Shown here piece after piece: positions 1 to 10,222 of a stretch of 64,000 bases of DNA. Position 1 is the first letter of the stretch, and the number at the start of each line of letters is the position of its first letter. The notes below the pieces were generated by a model. That model saw only the letters and a program-made list of their open reading frames with translations, was not told the DNA's origin and searched no databases. Source of the DNA: Thinopyrum elongatum (taxonomy: Eukaryota; Streptophyta; Magnoliopsida; Poales; Poaceae); contig JAAAXO010000131.1 of assembly GCA_011799875.1 (NCBI GenBank), positions 62,001 through 126,000 on the forward strand. Direction: 5' to 3'. The translations under genes and the position numbers were made by a program.

Positions 1-1328
1 CTTAGTTAACTCATGCATTTTTAAGATCAATTCAGCACGTTGTTTAGCATCAAAATTAACCTTCTCCGAAGATGGAAGAGGCAACAAATCAATTGGTGCA
101 CGAGGAAGGAAACCATACACAATTTCAAAAGGACACATCTTAGTAGTAGAATGCAATGAACGATTATAAGCAAATTCAATATGAGGCAAGCATTCTTCCC
201 ACATTTTCTTGTTATTCTTCAAAACAGCCCTAAGCATAGTAGACAATGTTCTATTGACTACTTCAGTTTGTCCATCAGTTTGGGGGTGACATGTAGTACT
301 AAAAAGCAGTTTAGTCCCCATCTTAGCCCATAAACATCTCCAAAAGTGGCTAAGAAATTTAGTATCACGATCTGAAACAATAGTATTTGGCACACCATGC
401 AAGCGTATAATTTCACGAAAGAACAAATCAGCAACATTAACAGCATCATCGCTTTTATGACATGGTATAAAGTGTGCCATTTTCGAGAACCTATCCACGA
501 CAACAAATATGCTATCCCTCCCCTTCTTTGTTCGAGGTAAACCTAAAACAAAGTCCTCGAATGAAAATAACGCCTCTTTGCACACAAAAGCATAGCAAAC
601 AGAATTGCTGAAATCTAGATCATCAATATCAGATTTGGTGGCAAGTAAGCATGCACTTTTCAATTTAATTTCAGAAGCAACACTAGATGGTTTATTATTA
701 GGCTTCATTTGTTGCTCAAATTCTTTTGCCACAATCTGATTTTCACTCTTATCTTTCTCCTGTTTTGCTTTACTAGCTCTATTAATATCATCTTTCAAAA
801 TAGAATCAGGAGTCATAGGAAGCAAAGTAATATGTTTATCCTTATGAACAAGAGTATACTGATTGTTTCTACCATGGTGTACAGAATTTTTATCAAATTG
901 CCATGGTCTACCAAGTAATAATGAACATGCTTGCATGGGTACCACATCACAATCAACATAATCAGCATATGTAGAGATACTAAAATGCACACGAACAGTA
1001 CGTGTTACCTTAACCTTGCCGCTGTTGTTGAACCATTGGATATAGTAAGGATGTGGATGTGGTCTTGTGGTGAGAGATAGCTTCTCCACCATCTCCATGC
1101 TAGCCAAGTTGTTGCAGCTCCCTCCATCTATGATTACGCGAACAGAACGTTCCTTCACAACTCCCTTTGTATGGAACAAATTATGCCTCTGATTTTGCTC
1201 AGCTTGTGTGACCTGCACACTCAAAACACGTTGAGCAACTAAACATTCATACCTGTCAGCGTCTTCAGGAGCCATGTATTGCGTCTCATGATCAGAATCA
1301 TCTCCACCGTGTTCTTCACTTGTAATAA
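1..1328 (-). CDS. Partial gag-pol: gag 3' end and protease fused in frame to integrase, RT and RNase H deleted
   Basis: Read on the minus strand, this runs from late gag (acidic stretch before [10 protein letters not shown]) through the aspartic protease ([12 protein letters not shown]) and the PR-RT linker (ALFSFED). It then joins directly to the integrase core at [11 protein letters not shown] and leaves the window inside integrase. The joint near 538-541 lies in a 4-bp microhomology, GGAC, present on both sides in the uninterrupted copy at 43171 and 44965. The deletion is 1794 bp, exactly 598 codons, so the frame is kept. RT, RNase H and the zinc-binding N-terminus of integrase are missing; the first core Asp (SMDF position) is preserved by the joint itself. 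No stop seen. Upstream it is cut by the LTR at 1329, which faces the other way. Certainly retrotransposon-derived; expression unknown. Confidence 0.85.
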
Positions 1329-2250
1329 TGATGAGGACATCAATACCATTGTTACACCCACAGCCCCTGCTTCTATACATACTGGACCAATTACTAGAGC
1401 TCACGCACGCCAATTAAAATATCAGGTACTTTCGTTTCTTGGTAATGATTCTAAAGTTCATGAGAATATGGTGCTGCCTAAATTGGATACATTTGTTTTG
1501 CTTACAAATGAAGGGCCTAGCTTGGACAAGAAAGAGGAGCCTTGGAGCAAGTTCAAGCATGGAGATGATGGCATGCACAAGGGGAACAAGAACGGAGTTA
1601 CAAGTGATGATTTCAGGACTTTGAAGCCACCATAATGAGTGCAGGAAGCCTTGGACGAAATATACAAGATGTCACTTCATAAATTTCGTCCAGAGGCTAT
1701 TATAGGTGCTGCGTCACCTTATTATTGGGCTAGGCCCATGTAATTTCGAAATACTTGAGTATAGGCTGTTTTTAGAGTCCGTATGTGAGGGGAAACAAGA
1801 AATAGGGTTGGTTTCGGACCCCTCCTTCAAGGGCCACGAAATCCCCTCCTCTTCCTCCATATATACAGCCCTTAGGGCACCGTTTAGACTTTGGGTTTTG
1901 TTTAGATTAAAAGTTCGCCATAGCTGCAACTTCGCGTACTTCATTTGTGTTCAACGACCAGACCAAGACGTCACAGAACCCCCCCTTGATCAATAAAGCT
2001 TTCATCTTATATTCGCAATATCCAGATTGCAAATCTTAGTTTCTTGCTTGTTCTTCGTTTGCTTGCAGGAGATAGACCCTCGTGGTCAGGTTGATTGTGC
2101 TCCGGCGTGGTCAATAACCTCTCGGAGTTGGTTTAGCGATTGCTAATGCGCGACGTCCTCGCATGTTCGTAGTCGGATCGTCAAAGTCTACTCCACCAAA
2201 AACGATAGCTATCATCTCATCGAAAGATCGGGACACCCTCGCCTCTATCA
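1329..2250 (+). repeat. LTR-A, full length (922 bp), used as 5' LTR
   Basis: It starts TGATGAGGAC and ends CTCTATCA, with a TG...CA frame. It is followed by AG and a primer binding site. The left flank AATAA (1324-1328) is the minus-strand gag of the preceding remnant. The first 306 bases encode the LTR-borne tail of pol, here without its upstream pol. Confidence 0.95.
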
Positions 2251-2550
2251 AGTGGTATCAGATTCCCAGGTTGCTCGGTAAGATTTACAGTTTTTCGTAG
2301 TTTAGATCGAGTCTGTTCTTCATACCTACAGTCCAGGAAAAAGCCAAAAAAAAATTTAGGGTTAGTTCATCATATCCGAACCAATCTGAGCCTTTGCATA
2401 ATCTTTTTAGGGTTTTTGCTTTGTTGAATTTGCGGTTGCATCGTCGTGTCAAGTTGCTGGTCTTAGCGTCTAGTTCTTTAGAGTTTCGAGTTCTGTTGAC
2501 AAGTTGTCACGCCGCCGCCGCACCATCATCATCGCCCCTACCATATACCA
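2251..2550 (+). other. 5' leader fragment with primer binding site (PBS)
   Basis: This is the first 300 bp of the element's untranslated leader. The PBS TGGTATCAGA is at 2253-2262, two bases after the LTR as usual for Ty3/gypsy elements primed by initiator-Met tRNA. The leader stops at CCATATACCA, inside the repeat-rich stretch, where the next LTR begins exactly at its terminus (left flank TACCA). Confidence 0.9.
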
Positions 2551-3472
2551 TGATGAGGACATCAATACCATTGTTACACCCACAGCCTCTGCTTCTATAC
2601 ATACTGGACCAATTACTAGAGCTCGCGCACGCCAATTAAATTATCAGGTACTTTCGTTTCTTGGTAATGATTCTAAAGTTCATGAGAATATGATGCTGCC
2701 TAAATTGGATACATTTGTTTTGCTTACAAATGAAGGGCCTAGCTTGGACAAGAAAGAGGAACCTTGGAGCAAGTTCAAGCATGGAGATGATGGCATGCGC
2801 AAGGGGAACAAGAACGGAGTTACAAGTGATGATTTCAGGACTTTGAAGCCACCATAAGGAGTGCAGGAAGCCTTGGACGAAATATACAAGATGCCACTTC
2901 ATAAATTTCGTCCAGAGGCTATTATAGGTGCTGCGTCACCTTATTATTGGGCCAGGCCCATGTAATTTCGAAATACTTGAGTATAGGCTATTTTTAGAGT
3001 CCGTATGTGTGTGGAAACAAGAGATAGGGTTGGTTTCGGACCCCTCCTTCAAGGGCCACGAAATCCACCCCTCTTCCTCCATATATACAGCCCTTAGGGC
3101 ACCGTTTAGACTTTGGGTTTTGTTTAGATTAAAAGTTCGGCATAGCTGCAACTTCGCGTACTTCGTTTGTGTTCAACGACCAGACCAAGACGTCACAGAA
3201 CCCCACCTTGATCAATAAAGCTTTCATCTTATATTCGCAATATCCAGATTGCAAATCTTAGTTTCTTGCTTGTTCTTCGTTTGCTTGCAGGAGATAGACC
3301 CTCGTGGTCAGGTTGATTGTGCTCCGGCGTGGTCAATAACCTCTCGGAGTTGGTTTAGCGATTGCTAAGGCGCGACGTCCTCGCACGTTCGTAGTCGGAT
3401 CGTCAAAGTCTACTCCACCAAAAACAATAGCTATCATCTCATCGAATGATCGGGACACCCTCGCCTCTATCA
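2551..3472 (+). repeat. LTR-A, full length (922 bp), inserted in a leader and followed by its own PBS
   Basis: Exact LTR termini on both sides. The left flank is leader sequence and the right flank is a PBS and full leader, so it ends one unit and begins the next. This is the same head-to-tail arrangement seen in the array downstream. Confidence 0.95.
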
Positions 3473-3474
3473 AG

Positions 3475-3484
3475 TGGTATCAGA
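3475..3484 (+). promoter_or_regulatory. Primer binding site (initiator-Met tRNA type)
   Basis: TGGTATCAGA lies two bases after the LTR end. It matches the usual plant initiator-Met tRNA 3'-end complement for the first ten bases, then diverges (TTCCCAGG). Equivalent sites are at 2253, 7919, 10225, 12558, 16482, 37570 and 39896 (plus) and at 28613-28622 and 53529-53538 (minus). Confidence 0.9.
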
Positions 3485-3798
3485 TTCCCAGGTTGCTCGG
3501 TGAGATTTACAGTTTTTCGTAGTTTAGATCGAGTCTGTTCTTCATACCTACAGTCCAGGAAAAAGCCAAAAAAAAAAATTTAGGGTTAGTTCATCATATC
3601 CGAACCAATCTGAGCCTTTGCATAATCTTTTTAGGGTTTTTGCTTTGTTGAATTTGCGGTTGCATCGTCGTGTCAAGTTGCTGGTCTTAGCGTCTAGTTC
3701 TTTAGAGTTTCGAGTTCTGTTCACAAGTTGTCACGCCGCCGCCGCACCATCATCATCGCCCCTACCATATACCACCACAGCTTATCTGCTATTTCTCT

Positions 3799-3870
3799 GA
3801 GTCCATATACCACCACCGATCCGAGTCCATATACCACCACCGATCCGAGTCCATATACCACCACCAATCC
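3799..3870 (+). repeat. 24-bp minisatellite in the leader, 3 copies
   Basis: The unit is GAGTCCATATAC followed by CACCACCGATCC. Copy number varies between leaders: three at 3799-3870, 10548-10619 and 16805-16876, but two at 8237-8284 and in the leaders starting 37568 and 53540 (minus). This explains leader length differences in multiples of 24 bp. Confidence 0.85.
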
Positions 3871-4600
3871 GAGCCCACATATACTACCGTCATATACCAT
3901 CACCAGTCCGAGTTCCACCATATTCATCTCTGCCACCAGTCCTAGTCCGAGTCCAGTATTTATTCCTTTATTTTAGAGTTCCAGATCACGTGATACTACG
4001 AGTCGTGAACAAGTCGGATTCCCCAATTTTCGTGCTACCCGCAGAAGAAAAATAGTTCCAGTTTCAAAAAAAAAACTAAGTCTGGAAAATTCTGGCTAGG
4101 CAGTTTTTAGACCATTTGTAGACTTTTTCGAAAAAAATTTGTTGCGGAGCAAAAAAAAAGAGGAAAAAAAAAGTGCAAAAAAAAAGAAAAAATTTCAGAG
4201 TGTGCTACTCCCTTGTTTACGTGCAGCGCCGTGATTTTTGTTAGTGTTCTAGGCTCGCGTCTCTAGCACGGTCTAGCCTAGGACCAGCACAGTACCGTCG
4301 TTGAGAGTTTATTCAACATTGCATCTCTGAATTGATTATTGCTGACCCTTTTTGCTACCATATCATAAGCCTTCCCAGCTCCACATACATCTACATCGTG
4401 CGTTTGACACCACCTGGCAATCGCTCTGTCCAAGCTCTGAGAGTTTTGACTACAAAGGTTGCCGATCACCACCTGCTGCTGGGTAAGAACTGGTAAGAAT
4501 TTGAGATTTGCTTGACGGATTTGTGACACCACACCACACCACCACCACTTTCTAGTAGTCTGTAGGATCATATTCTTGTGTGTTTCTATTGCTGCTAACC

Positions 4601-4903
4601 ATGGCAGGATCACAAGCCGACGAGTTTGACTGGGAGAACATGACGAACAAGGAGTTGCATGATAAATTTCAGCAAATGATGAGTGGCCAGGTGGGAGATG
4701 TGCTAAACAGATTTGAAGAGGCCATGGAGAAGATAGATGGCATGGAGAAGTCGTTCGAGACAAAGCTGGATAACAAGTTTAATGAATTGCTCACGCGTCT
4801 TCCCCAACCACCACCGGCTGCACCTGTCGCACCTCTGCAACGACAACAACAACGCCCCCTTCCAAATCAGTTCGGACGAGCGAAGCGTGTTCCTCTTGAG
4901 TGA
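4601..4903 (+). pseudogene. gag 5' fragment, 100 codons, ended by an LTR insertion
   Basis: The start ATG at 4601 lies in ACCATGG, a good plant start context; an upstream in-frame GTG is not a credible eukaryotic start. It encodes the Gag N-terminus: MAGSQADEFDWENM, a helical, heptad-like stretch to about residue 73, then a proline-rich segment (QPPPAAPVAP) and a basic end. After codon 100 (KRVPLE) the LTR begins and its first three bases TGA stop the frame. In uninterrupted copies the same place reads on into EDGQTSG. Residue 9 is Phe here where the other copies have Ile. It could yield only a truncated Gag without the CCHC knuckle. Confidence 0.9.
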
Positions 4904-5431
4904 TGAGGACATCAATACCATTGTTACACCCACAGCCCCTGCTTCTATACATACTGGACCAATTACTAGAGCTCGCGCACGCCAATTAAATTATCAGGTA
5001 CTTTCGTTTCTTGGTAATGATTCTAAAGTTCATGAGAATATGATGCTGCCTAAATTGGATACATTTGTTTTGCTTACAAATGAAGGCCCTAGCTTGGACA
5101 AGAAAGAGGAACCTTGGAGCAAGTTCAAGCATGGAGATGATGGCATGCACAAGGGGAACAAGAATGGAGTTACAAGTGATGATTTCAGGACTTTGAAGCC
5201 ACCATAATGAGTGCAGGAAGCCTTGGACGAAATATACAAGATGTCACTTCATAAATTTCGTCCAGAGGCTATTATAGGTGCTGCGTCACCTTATTATTGG
5301 GCCAGGCCCATGTAATTTCGAAATACTTGAGTATAGGCTGTTTTTAGAGTCCGTATGTGTGGGGAAACAAGAGATAGGGTTGGTTTCGGACCCCTCCTTC
5401 AAGGGCCACGAAATCCCCTCCTCTTCCTCCA

Positions 5432-5437
5432 TATATA
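5432..5437 (+). promoter_or_regulatory. TATA-like box of LTR-A
   Basis: TATATA within CCATATATACAG at LTR offset 532 is the only strong TATA motif in the LTR and lies about 130 bp before the AATAAA signal. It is present at the same offset in every full LTR-A. U3 would therefore cover roughly the first 560 bp. The transcription start is inferred, not observed. Confidence 0.6.
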
Positions 5438-5563
5438 CAGCCCTTAGGGCACCGTTTAGACTTTGGGTTTTGTTTAGATTAAAAGTTCGCCATAGCTGCA
5501 ACTTCGCGTACTTCGTTTGTGTTCAACGACCAGACCAAGACGTCACAGAACCCCACCTTGATC

Positions 5564-5569
5564 AATAAA
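5564..5569 (+). promoter_or_regulatory. Polyadenylation signal of LTR-A
   Basis: AATAAA in GATCAATAAAGC at LTR offset 664, downstream of the TATA-like box, is consistent with the end of R. LTR-B reads CAATACTTC at the aligned place and lacks the hexamer. Confidence 0.6.
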
Positions 5570-5822
5570 GCTTTCATCTTATATTCGCAATATCCAGATT
5601 GCAAATCTTAGTTTCTTGCTTGTTCTTCGTTTGCTTGCAGGAGGTAGACCCTCGTGGTCAGGTTGATTGTGCTCCGGCGTGGTCAATAACCTCTCGGAGT
5701 TGGTTTAGCGATTGCTAAGGCGCGACGTCCTCGCACGTTCGTAGTCGGATCGTCAAAGTCTACTCCACCAAAAACGATAGCTATCATCTCATCGAAAGAT
5801 CGGGACACCCTCGCCTCTATCA

Positions 5823-7301
5823 AACAAGTTCGTCGTTAACGATGGATTTGTGTTTCGTGCTAACAAGCTATGCATTCCAGCTAGCTCTGTTCGTCTTTTG
5901 TTGTTGCAGGAGGCGCATGGAGGAGGATTAATGGGACACTTTGGCGTGAAGAAGACGGAGGATATACTTGCTACACATTTCTTTTGGCCAAAGATGAGAC
6001 GGGATGTTGAGCGTTTTGTTGCTCGCTGCACTACATGTCAAAAAGCTAAGTCACGACTCAATCCTCATGGTTTATATATGCCTTTGCCTGTACCTTGTGT
6101 TCCTTGGGAGGATATATCTATGGACTTTGTTTTAGGTTTACCTCGAACAAAGAAGGGGAGGGATAGCATATTTGTTGTCGTGGATAGGTTCTCGAAAATG
6201 GCACACTTTATACCATGTCATAAAAGCGATGATGCTGTTAATGTTGCTGATTTGTTCTTTCGTGAAATTATACGCTTGCATGGTGTGCCAAATACTATTG
6301 TTTCAGATCGTGATACTAAATTTCTTAGCCACTTTTGGAGATGTTTATGGGCTAAGTTGGGGACTAAACTGCTTTGTAGTACTACATGTCACCCCCAAAC
6401 TGATGGACAAACTGAAGTAGTCAATAGAACATTGTCTACTATGCTTAGGGCTGTTTTGAAGAATAACAAGAAAATGTGGGAAGAATGCTTGCCTCATATT
6501 GAATTTGCTTATAATCGTTCATTGCATTCTACTACTAAGATGTGTCCTTTTGAAATTGTGTATGGTTTCCTTCCTCGTGCACCAATTGATTTGTTGCCTC
6601 TTCCATCTTCGGAGAAGGTTAATTTTGATGCTAAACAACGTGCTGAATTGATCTTAAAAATGCATGAGTTAACTAAGTAGAACATTGAGCGTATGAATGC
6701 TAAATATAAACTTGCTGGAGATAAGGGTAGAAAACATGTTGTGTTTGCACCTGGAGATCTTGTTTGGTTACATTTGCGTAAGGATAGATTTCCTGATTTG
6801 CGCAAATCAAAGCTAATGCCACGTGCTGATGGTCCTTTTAAGGTGTTAGAGAAAATAAATGATAATGCATATAAACTTGAGCTGCCTGCAAATTTTGGGG
6901 TTAGTCCCACTTTTAACATTGCAGATCTGAAGCCTTATTTGGGTGAGGAAGATGAGCTTCCGTCGAGGACGACTTCATTTCAAGAAGGGGAGGATGATGA
7001 GGACATCAATACCATTGTTACACCCACAGCCCCTGCTTCTATACATACTGGACCAATTACTAGAGCTCGCGCACGCCAATTAAATTATCAGGTACTTTCG
7101 TTTCTTGGTAATGATTCTAAAGTTCATGAGAATATGATGCTGCCTAAATTGGATACATTTGTTTTGCTTACAAATGAAGGCCCTAGCTTGGACAAGAAAG
7201 AGGAACCTTGGAGCAAGTTCAAGCATGGAGATGATGGCATGCACAAGGGGAACAAGAACGGAGTTACAAGTGATGATTTCAGGACTTTGAAGCCACCATA
7301 A
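5823..7301 (+). pseudogene. Integrase region of pol, 5'-truncated, with one nonsense codon
   Basis: Starts abruptly after an LTR end at [15 protein letters not shown]. It covers the zinc-binding N-terminus (H-H of [16 protein letters not shown]), the DDE core ([22 protein letters not shown]) and the GPF module ([10 protein letters not shown]). It then continues through the purine tract into LTR-A to the natural stop at 7299-7301. An in-frame TAG at 6678-6680 replaces the GAG of KENIE and separates core from C-terminus. The last 306 bases are shared with the LTR and carry [11 protein letters not shown], the C-terminal motif typical of the CRM group. Gag, PR, RT and RNase H are absent. Confidence 0.9.
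6982..6994 (+). promoter_or_regulatory. Polypurine tract (plus-strand primer)
   Basis: AAGAAGGGGAGGA immediately precedes the LTR start. It is also coding (QEGEDD). Same tract at 36633-36645, 45825-45837, 55446-55458 and 61994-62006 (plus) and at 20402-20414 and 29548-29560 (minus). The copy at 18805-18816 (minus) is one G shorter. LTRs that begin without it were not made as 3' LTRs at that place. Confidence 0.85.
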
Positions 7302-7916
7302 TGTGTGCAGGAAGCCTTGGACGAAATATACAAGATGTCACTTCATAAATTTCGTCCAGAGGCTATTATAGGTGCTGCGTCACCTTATTATTGGGCCAGG
7401 CCCATGTAATTTCGAAATACTTGAGTATAGACTATTTTTAGAGTCCGTATGCGTGGGGAAACAAGAGATAGGGTTGGTTTCGGACCCCTCCTTCAAGGGC
7501 CACGAAATCCCCCCCTCTTCCTCCATATATACAGCCCTTAGGGCACCGTTTAGACTTTGGGTTTTGTTTAGATTAAAAGTTCGCCATAGCTGCAACTTCG
7601 CGTACTTCGTTTGTGTTCAACGACCAGACCAAGACGTCACAGAACCCCACCTTGATCAATAAAGCTTTCATCTTATATTCGCAATATCCAGATTGCAAAT
7701 CTTAGTTTCTTGCTTGTTCTTCGTTTGCTTGCAGGAGATAGACCCTCGTGGTCAGGTTGATTGTGCTCCGGCGTGGTCAATAACCTCTCGGAGTTGGTTT
7801 AGCGATTGCTAAGGCGCGACGTCCTCGCACGTTCGTAGTCGGATCGTCAAAGTCTACTCCACCAAAAACGATAGCTATCATCTCATCGAAAGATCGGGAC
7901 ACCCTCGCCTCTATCA
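6995..7916 (+). repeat. LTR-A, full length (922 bp), 3' LTR of one unit and 5' LTR of the next
   Basis: Preceded by a proper purine tract and followed by a PBS, so two internal regions share this LTR, the product expected from LTR-LTR exchange. Confidence 0.95.
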
Positions 7917-9000
7917 AGTGGTATCAGTTTTCAGGTTGCTCGGTGAGAATTTCCAGTTATCCCTAGATTAGATTTATTTTCTTACCTATTGTCCAAAGAA
8001 AAAGCCAAAAAAAAAATTTAGGGTTAGTTCATCATATCCGAACCAATCTGAGCCTTTGCATAATCTTTTTAGGGTTTTTGCTTTGTTGAATTTGCGGTTG
8101 CATCGTCGTGTCAAGTTGCTGGTCTTAGCGTCTAGTTCTTTAGAGTTTCGAGTTCTGTTCACAAGTTGTCACGCCGCCGCCGCACCATCATCATCGCCCC
8201 TACCATATACCACCACAGCTTATCTGCTATTTCTCTGAGTCCATATACCACCACCGATCCGAGTCCATATACCACCACCAATCCGAGCCCACATATACTA
8301 CCGTCATATACCATCACCAGTCCGAGTTCCACCAGATTCATCTCTGCCACCAGTCCTAGTCCGAGTCCAGTATTTATTCCTTTATTTTAGAGTTCCAGAT
8401 CACGCGATACTACGAGTCGTGAACAAGTCGGATTCGCCAATTTTCGTGCTACCCGCAGAAGAAAAATAGTTCCAGTTTCAAAAAAAAAAAAACTAAGTCT
8501 GGAAAATTCTGGCTAGGCAGTTTTTAGACCATTTGTAGACTTTTTCAAAAAAAAATGTTGCGGAGCAAAAAAAAAAAAGAAAAAAGAAAAGAATTCAGAG
8601 TGTGCTCCTCCCTTGTTTACGTGCAGCGCCGTGATTTTTGTTAGTGTTCTAGGCTCGCGTCTCTAGCACGGTCTAGCCTAGGACTAGCACAGTACCGTCG
8701 TTGAGAGTTTATTCAACATTGCATCTCTGAATTGATTATTGCTGACCCTTTTTGCTACCATATCATAAGCCTTCCCAGCTCCACATACATCTACATCGTG
8801 TGTTTGACACCACCTGGCAATCGCTCTGTCCAAGCTCTGAGAGTTTTGACTACAAAGGTTGCCGATCACCACCTGCTGCTGGGTAAGAACTGGTAAGAAT
8901 TTGAGATTTGCTTGACGGATTTGTGACACCACACCACACCACCACCACTTTCTAGTAGTCTGTAGGATCATATTCTTGTGTGTTTCTATTGCTGCTAACC
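7917..9000 (+). other. 5' leader (1084 bp), variant PBS-proximal sequence
   Basis: PBS TGGTATCAG at 7919-7927, then TTTTCAGG instead of ATTCCCAGG. The next 60 bp also follow the version found after LTR-B at 39894, although the LTR here is LTR-A. Two minisatellite copies (8237-8284). A tracts around 8480-8595. Confidence 0.85.
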
Positions 9001-9303
9001 ATGGCAGGATCACAAGCCGACGAGATTGACTGGGAGAACATGACGAACAAGGAGTTGCATGGTAAATTTCAGCAAATGATGAGTGGCCAGGTGGGAGATG
9101 TGCTAAACAGATTTGAAGAGGCCATGGAGAAGATAGATGGCATGGAGAAGTCGTTCGAGACAAAGCTGGATAACAAGTTTAATGAATTGCTCACGCGTCT
9201 TCCCCAACCACCACCGGCTGCACCTGTCGCACCTCTGCAACGACAACAACAACGCCCCCTTCCAAATCAGTTCGGACGAGCGAAGCGTGTTCCTCTTGAG
9301 TGA
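9001..9303 (+). pseudogene. gag 5' fragment, 100 codons, stopped by LTR TGA
   Basis: ATG in ACCATGG. Gag N-terminus with the coiled-coil-like segment and proline-rich tail, ending KRVPLE at the LTR border. It differs from its neighbours by Asp to Gly in KELHGKFQQ. No CCHC knuckle, protease or downstream pol. Confidence 0.9.
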
Positions 9304-10222
9304 TGAGGACATCAATACCATTGTTACACCCACAGCCCCTGCTTCTATACATACTGGACCAATTACTAGAGCTCGCGCACGCCAATTAAATTATCAGGTA
9401 CTTTCGTTTCTTGGTAATGATTCTAAAGTTCATGAGAATATGATGCTGCCTAAATTGGATACATTTGTTTTGCTTACAAATGAAGGCCCTAGCTTGGACA
9501 AGAAAGAGGAACCTTGGAGCAAGTTCAAGCATGGAGATGATGGCATGCACAAGGGGAACAAGAATGGAGTTACAAGTGATGATTTCAGGACTTTGAAGCC
9601 ACCATAATGAGTGCAGGAAGCCTTGGACGAAATATACAAGATGTCACTTCATAAATTTCGTCCAGAGGCTATTATAGGTGCTGCGTCACCTTATTATTGG
9701 GCCAGGCCCATGTAATTTCGAAATACTTGAGTATAGGCTGTTTTTAGAGTCCGTATGTGTGGGGAAACAAGAGATAGGGTTGGTTTCGGACCCCTCCTTC
9801 AAGGGCCACGAAATCCCCTCCTCTTCCTCCATATATACAGCCCTTAGGGCACCGTTTAGACTTTGGGTTTTGTTTAGATTAAAAGTTCGCCATAGCTGCA
9901 ACTTCGCGTACTTCGTTTGTGTTCAACGACCAGACCAAGACGTCACAGAACCCCACCTCGAACAATAAAGCTTTCATCTTATATTCGCAATATCCAGATT
10001 GCAAATCTTAGTTTCTTGCTTGTTCTTCGTTTGCTTGCAGGAGATAGACCCTCGGGGTCAGGTTGATTGTGCTCCGGCGTGGTCAATAACCTCTCGGAGT
10101 TGGTTTAGCGATTGCTAAGGCGCGACGTCCTCGCACGTTCGTAGTCGGATCGTCAAAGTCTACTCCACCAAAAACGATAGATATCATCTCATCGAAAGAT
10201 CGGGACACCCTCGCCTCTATCA
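9301..10222 (+). repeat. LTR-A, full length (922 bp), array unit
   Basis: Left flank TTGAG of gag, right side PBS. Carries the haplotype CCTCGGGGTC / GATAGATATC seen also at 11634, 15558, 26292 and 28625, against CCTCGTGGTC / GATAGCTATC in the LTRs at 4901, 6995 and 13976. Confidence 0.95.

Larger units (their letters stand above)
3473..4600 (+). other. Full 5' untranslated leader (1128 bp)
   Basis: Begins AG then PBS TGGTATCAGA (3475-3484) and ends at the gag ATG. It contains a short tandem repeat of a 24-bp unit (3799-3870), long A tracts near 4065-4195, and an ACC-rich stretch just before gag. Short frames on both strands here use non-ATG starts and are dismissed. It is noncoding and presumably holds packaging and dimerisation signals, as in other LTR elements (inference). 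Confidence 0.85.
4901..5822 (+). repeat. LTR-A, full length (922 bp), inserted in gag
   Basis: The left flank is TTGAG of gag and the right flank is AACAA of the RNase H-integrase linker, so the flanks do not match. It is a recombinant between two LTR insertions rather than a simple solo LTR. TATA-like box at 5432, AATAAA at 5564. Confidence 0.95.

Noticed and set aside
3728..3976. Leader frame of 74 or 82 codons (SRRRRTIIIAP) and its antisense partner
   Set aside because: The plus frame starts at TTG, not ATG; length varies with the 24-bp minisatellite; low-complexity product. It is conserved only as part of nearly identical copies.
4580..4600. Start of gag seven codons upstream (GTG, reading MFLLLLT)
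   Set aside because: GTG is not a plausible start in plants. The ATG seven codons later has an ACCATGG context and is the same in all copies.
4278..4763. Antisense frame of about 160 codons across leader and gag start
   Set aside because: Overlaps the well-supported gag start on the other strand and spans noncoding leader. No domain and no promoter.
5278..5568. A 96-codon frame (starting MLRHLIIG) recurring in almost every LTR, with antisense frames of 69 and 71 codons
   Set aside because: They recur only because the LTR is repeated. They lie in U3/R, overlap the TATA-like box and AATAAA, and show no domain.
6509..6919. Antisense frame of 136 codons (MLKVGLTP) over the integrase C-terminus, and similar antisense frames over RT and RNase H
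   Set aside because: Shadows of the real pol frame; they occur wherever pol occurs and have no recognisable features.
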